From Ignavibacteria bacterium UBA5771 (lineage in GTDB: Bacteria; Bacteroidota; Ignavibacteria; Kapaibacteriales; UBA2268): a stretch of 26,500 nt of DNA. Below the pieces are notes generated by a model that was not told the origin of the DNA, did not search any database, and saw nothing but the letters and a program-made list of their open reading frames with translations. Position 1 is the first letter of the stretch. Each line of letters opens with the position of its first letter. Of the stretch, positions 24,033 to 26,500 are shown piece after piece. Location of the stretch: positions 1-26,500 of the forward strand of contig DIEP01000131.1 in the NCBI GenBank assembly GCA_002418685.1. The letters are read 5' to 3'. A program made the position numbers and the translations under genes.

Positions 24033-24653
24033 ATGAAAGGGGGGGGTGCAACTTCCAATGGTGTTGACATCGGCGGACGATTAACAGCATTCGATTTTCT
24101 ATATTGCGATCTGACTTTATTCTACTTGCAAACAGATAATGATTTTGATAGATACAGAATTGAACAAAGACCACTCGAAACATTTTATCGAAATGCGGGC
24201 TCAAGTGAACGCTATGGAGCTGAAATATATGCTACTGCTAATTTATTGGATAATTTGAACTTGCAAGTCGCATATACATATTCTCATTTTAAATATACCG
24301 ATCCAGAAGCTCTTGACGGTAATTGGTTGCCAAATTCACCTGAACATCAATTGTCATTCGATATTGCCTATAAGCCAATTAAAAAGCTCACAATTGGTCT
24401 GGGTGCGGACATTAATAGCAAATGGTATATTTTCTCGGATAATCCCAATTTGACACAGGATGGATTCCAATTGATCAATGCAAGAGTTGCTTATGATTTA
24501 AATATCTTTGGAACAAATTGCCAAATCTCAGTTTTTGGCAAGAATCTATCCGACCAAAAATGGATGGCATTCACAGAGCCTGATCCTGATGGCAATAGCT
24601 ATCAGCCAGGTCCTGGCAGAGAATTCTTTGGTCAGATTAATATTAAATTTTAA
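24033..24653 (+). pseudogene. C-terminal fragment of a TonB-dependent outer-membrane receptor
   Basis: These 206 codons encode the last barrel strands of a TonB-dependent receptor. TSNGVDIGGRL leads into alternating strands (LNLQVAYTYSHFKY, LSFDIAYKPIKKLTIGLGAD, FQLINARVAYDL, CQISVFGKNLSDQKW), and the end is the family's PGREFFGQINIKF with a terminal Phe. Complete receptors have 600-1000 residues. The signal peptide, the TonB box, the plug domain and most of the barrel are missing. There is no internal stop or frameshift, so the remaining part has not decayed much, which points to a recent truncation or an assembly join. The break is at or just before a run of eight G (24039-24046). Without the plug and signal it cannot be a working receptor. 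The gene converges on the lipoprotein gene with an 11-base gap. Confidence 0.85.
24039..24046 (+). repeat. Run of eight G at the receptor break
   Basis: Eight G in a row is exceptional in this AT-rich window, and I noticed no other G or C run of this length. It lies exactly where receptor-like sequence begins. It may be a phase-variation tract, a mutational scar or an artefact of read tails at an assembly join. Confidence 0.8.
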
Positions 24654-24664
24654 TTAAAGAATTC

Positions 24665-26500
24665 CTATTCTAGCTCAAAATGGATTTCGGGAAAACGCTC
24701 TTGCAATTTCTTGAGTTCATTTTGAGCTTCTTTTTCTGTGGCGTATCCCCAAATTTTTACTTGATAATTAATATCATTGTTAATTACAGAACGCAAATAA
24801 TAAGAACGCAAACCTAATTTTTCCCAATTCTCGACCTTTGCAAGTGCCTCAGATTCCGAAGCAGCTTTTTGAGCCAAAATTTCATAAGGAAGAAATGCCG
24901 GGTCTAACCATCGAATTTCTGCTCTTCGATTGTATGACATCTGCCATTCTTTTGTGGGCAAATAATACAGTGGATTCTCATTACCTCTACCTTTCACTCG
25001 GATTTGGGCAGGATTTGCTCCTGAATCAATTAAAATCTTACGCACGCTTTGAGCTCTTTCAAGGGAAAGCTCATAATCTTGCACGCTATCAGTTTCAAAA
25101 TAAGAAAATGCAGTTATTTCAAGGACACTACTTGTGTTATTCTTTAGCAAATTTGCTAATTCTGAAATTTTACTATAATAGCTTGGGGGAACCTCCTTTG
25201 ATGCAAAATCGAATAAGGATAAAATTTGATAAGGAATATATATATCAGGAACTTCCAAATAATATTTTTGATTATCTTCTATAAATTTTTGATTACTATA
25301 AACAAAAACTTTAACGTATAATTCAGAAATATTCTTGATTTCATTTAAAAATGAAAGTTTAAATTGATAATTTACCTTTTGACCAAAATATATTTCCGAA
25401 ATCACTTTGCTAATATTATCAAATTCATTAGATTCAAGAGAATATAAACGTCCGCCTGTTGCATCCGTGATTGAATTCATCTCGTATCCCTTGCAATCTT
25501 TCGATAAAGTGATAACATAAATAGGAATTTTCATAATAGTTGCAATTTTCAATGCTTCGTCGAGAGTGGAAGTAACAGAGCTGTTTTCTTCGCTGAAAGA
25601 TAATAATATTATGATATTATTTTTATAGTCACTTGAATTCTTAATTTTCTGAAGCAATTGAATAATTGCAGAGGAATACGCTGCTGTTCCCGAAGGAATT
25701 AAGTTGCTTGCGTTAAAATTCAAAAATGCTTGATGTGGTAATTCATTATCAATAAGTATTTCCATATTCTGATTGAAAGAAGCAAGTGTGACTCTGTCTG
25801 AATTATCAAAATTCTTGATTGCAGTTCGCAATTGTTCGCTAACTTTATTTAAATCATAGGCTGCAAGGGATTTCTCAACAAGAATATTGATTGAAATGGA
25901 ATCATTTGCTTTATCATAATGATTTTCATTTAGCAATTTTTGATTAAAAGACATTTTCATTCCGAGTGCAACTGCTTCAAAAGATAAATTGAGACTATCA
26001 AGGTTTAAATTGTTAATAAAATTCCCGAATTCATCAAGTGGAAGCAGATCCAAAATGATAGAGTCATCAGATAGATCAGAACGTATTATTTTAATATTTT
26101 TCAAGTTAAAACGCACAGATGAAGGAAGCAAGCCATTAAGATAATCAGTAGTTTCAAGCGAGGGCTCTTCAAATTGTTTTTGAATAATCTCGGCGCCTGT
26201 CTGGATCTCCTTTTTTGGATGATTTACGAAAATATGCAAATCAATTTTTTGTGTGTCTACGGAATTGACTGCAATTAAATTATAAGTCGTATCATATCTC
26301 GGAGAAAGATAGACGGAATCATAATTATTAAAAGCTCGTGCTATCCCAATAATATTAACACTATCGGCATTTCTGAAATCCCACTTAACCAAAGCAGAAT
26401 CCCCTTCCGAAATCTCATAAGCATTAGAAAAACTTCCAAGGGTAATTTTCTGCATATTTTTCGGCGAGGAACAAGAAATGAATATTAAAAATGGTATAAA
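24665..26500 (-). CDS. Envelope lipoprotein with Ig-like, VWA-like, OmpA-like and SPOR regions; start beyond the right edge
   Basis: The frame does not begin at the ATG at 26455. It stays open to the window edge and there reads FIPFLIFISCSSPKN, the end of a lipoprotein signal with lipobox IFISC, so the true start lies past 26500. Counting from that inner Met, about residues 8-85 are an Ig-like piece (EGDSALVKWDF, TTYNLIAVNS). About 185-370 is VWA-like: NILVEKSLAAYD stands where DxSxS is expected, so the metal site looks degenerate, and SGTAAYSSAI matches the later Thr motif. About 408-525 is OmpA-like (DYELSLERAQSVRKIL, GRGNENP, YNRRAEIRW), which binds peptidoglycan. The end, from about 530, is a SPOR domain (YQVKIWGYATEKEAQNEL) that favours denuded septal glycan. 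It probably anchors the outer membrane to the cell wall; the VWA-like part may hold partner proteins. Confidence 0.88.
   Translation of the reverse strand, partial: FIPFLIFISCSSPKNMQKITLGSFSNAYEISEGDSALVKWDFRNADSVNIIGIARAFNNYDSVYLSPRYDTTYNLIAVNSVDTQKIDLHIFVNHPKKEIQTGAEIIQKQFEEPSLETTDYLNGLLPSSVRFNLKNIKIIRSDLSDDSIILDLLPLDEFGNFINNLNLDSLNLSFEAVALGMKMSFNQKLLNENHYDKANDSISINILVEKSLAAYDLNKVSEQLRTAIKNFDNSDRVTLASFNQNMEILIDNELPHQAFLNFNASNLIPSGTAAYSSAIIQLLQKIKNSSDYKNNIIILLSFSEENSSVTSTLDEALKIATIMKIPIYVITLSKDCKGYEMNSITDATGGRLYSLESNEFDNISKVISEIYFGQKVNYQFKLSFLNEIKNISELYVKVFVYSNQKFIEDNQKYYLEVPDIYIPYQILSLFDFASKEVPPSYYSKISELANLLKNNTSSVLEITAFSYFETDSVQDYELSLERAQSVRKILIDSGANPAQIRVKGRGNENPLYYLPTKEWQMSYNRRAEIRWLDPAFLPYEILAQKAASESEALAKVENWEKLGLRSYYLRSVINNDINYQVKIWGYATEKEAQNELKKLQERFPEIHFELE

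Noticed and set aside
23876..24067. A frame crossing the poly-G run as the missing 5' part of the receptor
   Set aside because: It is an Ile-rich low-complexity sequence unlike receptor barrel strands. Shifting the G count to join the frames still gives no receptor-like sequence upstream.

Overview
The window is AT-rich and comes from a Gram-negative bacterium, most likely of the Bacteroidota/Ignavibacteriota/Kapaibacteriota (FCB) group. The evidence is a subtilisin-like protease with a type IX secretion C-terminal sorting domain, a TonB-dependent receptor fragment, a VPS10/BNR-repeat exported protein, an OmpA/SPOR envelope lipoprotein, a complete RND efflux operon, and several upstream sites that fit the Bacteroidota promoter form (TTTG-like box, 19-22 bases, TAnnTTTG). 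No organism can be named from sequence alone.

Layout. (1) Bases 1-3668, minus strand: a compact run of five genes, DoxX, aldo/keto reductase, DoxX, D-2-hydroxyacid dehydrogenase and an Old Yellow Enzyme cut by the left edge. They are probably one redox or electrophile-detoxification operon. (2) Bases 3669-4185: the longest gene-free stretch. (3) Bases 4186-8717, minus: a 1397-residue secreted S8 protease followed 8 bases later by a small cupin. (4) Bases 8929-9699, plus: a divergent DapB-like reductase. (5) Bases 9704-15165, minus: TolC-like channel, RND pump and lipoprotein adaptor, an operon transcribed adaptor first. Its upstream region carries two 15-bp near-identical boxes spaced exactly 21 bp. 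(6) Bases 15447-17077, plus: a DUF1003 membrane protein, then a long structured leader with two intrinsic terminators, then an AsnRS-like synthetase without an anticodon-binding domain. (7) Bases 17206-17278, minus: an initiator tRNA-Met. (8) Bases 17340-22234: an outer-membrane barrel protein (minus), then PspC, a small membrane protein and a 1090-residue BNR/VPS10 protein (plus). (9) Bases 22368-23743, minus: a SRAP/YedK-type DNA-protein crosslink protein and a NicO/RcnA-like metal transporter. (10) Bases 24033-24653: the C-terminal fragment of a TonB-dependent receptor beginning at a run of eight G. (11) Bases 24665-26500, minus: a lipoprotein combining Ig-like, VWA-like, OmpA-like and SPOR regions, whose start lies beyond the right edge.

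Most of the window is ordinary chromosomal gene content. The parts most worth a second look are the terminator-bearing leader directly in front of the AsnRS-like gene, the paired 21-bp-spaced boxes at the efflux operon, the DapB-like protein with altered active-site residues, the unusual initiator tRNA, and the receptor fragment joined at a poly-G run. No CRISPR array, insertion sequence, prophage or recognised defence system was seen.
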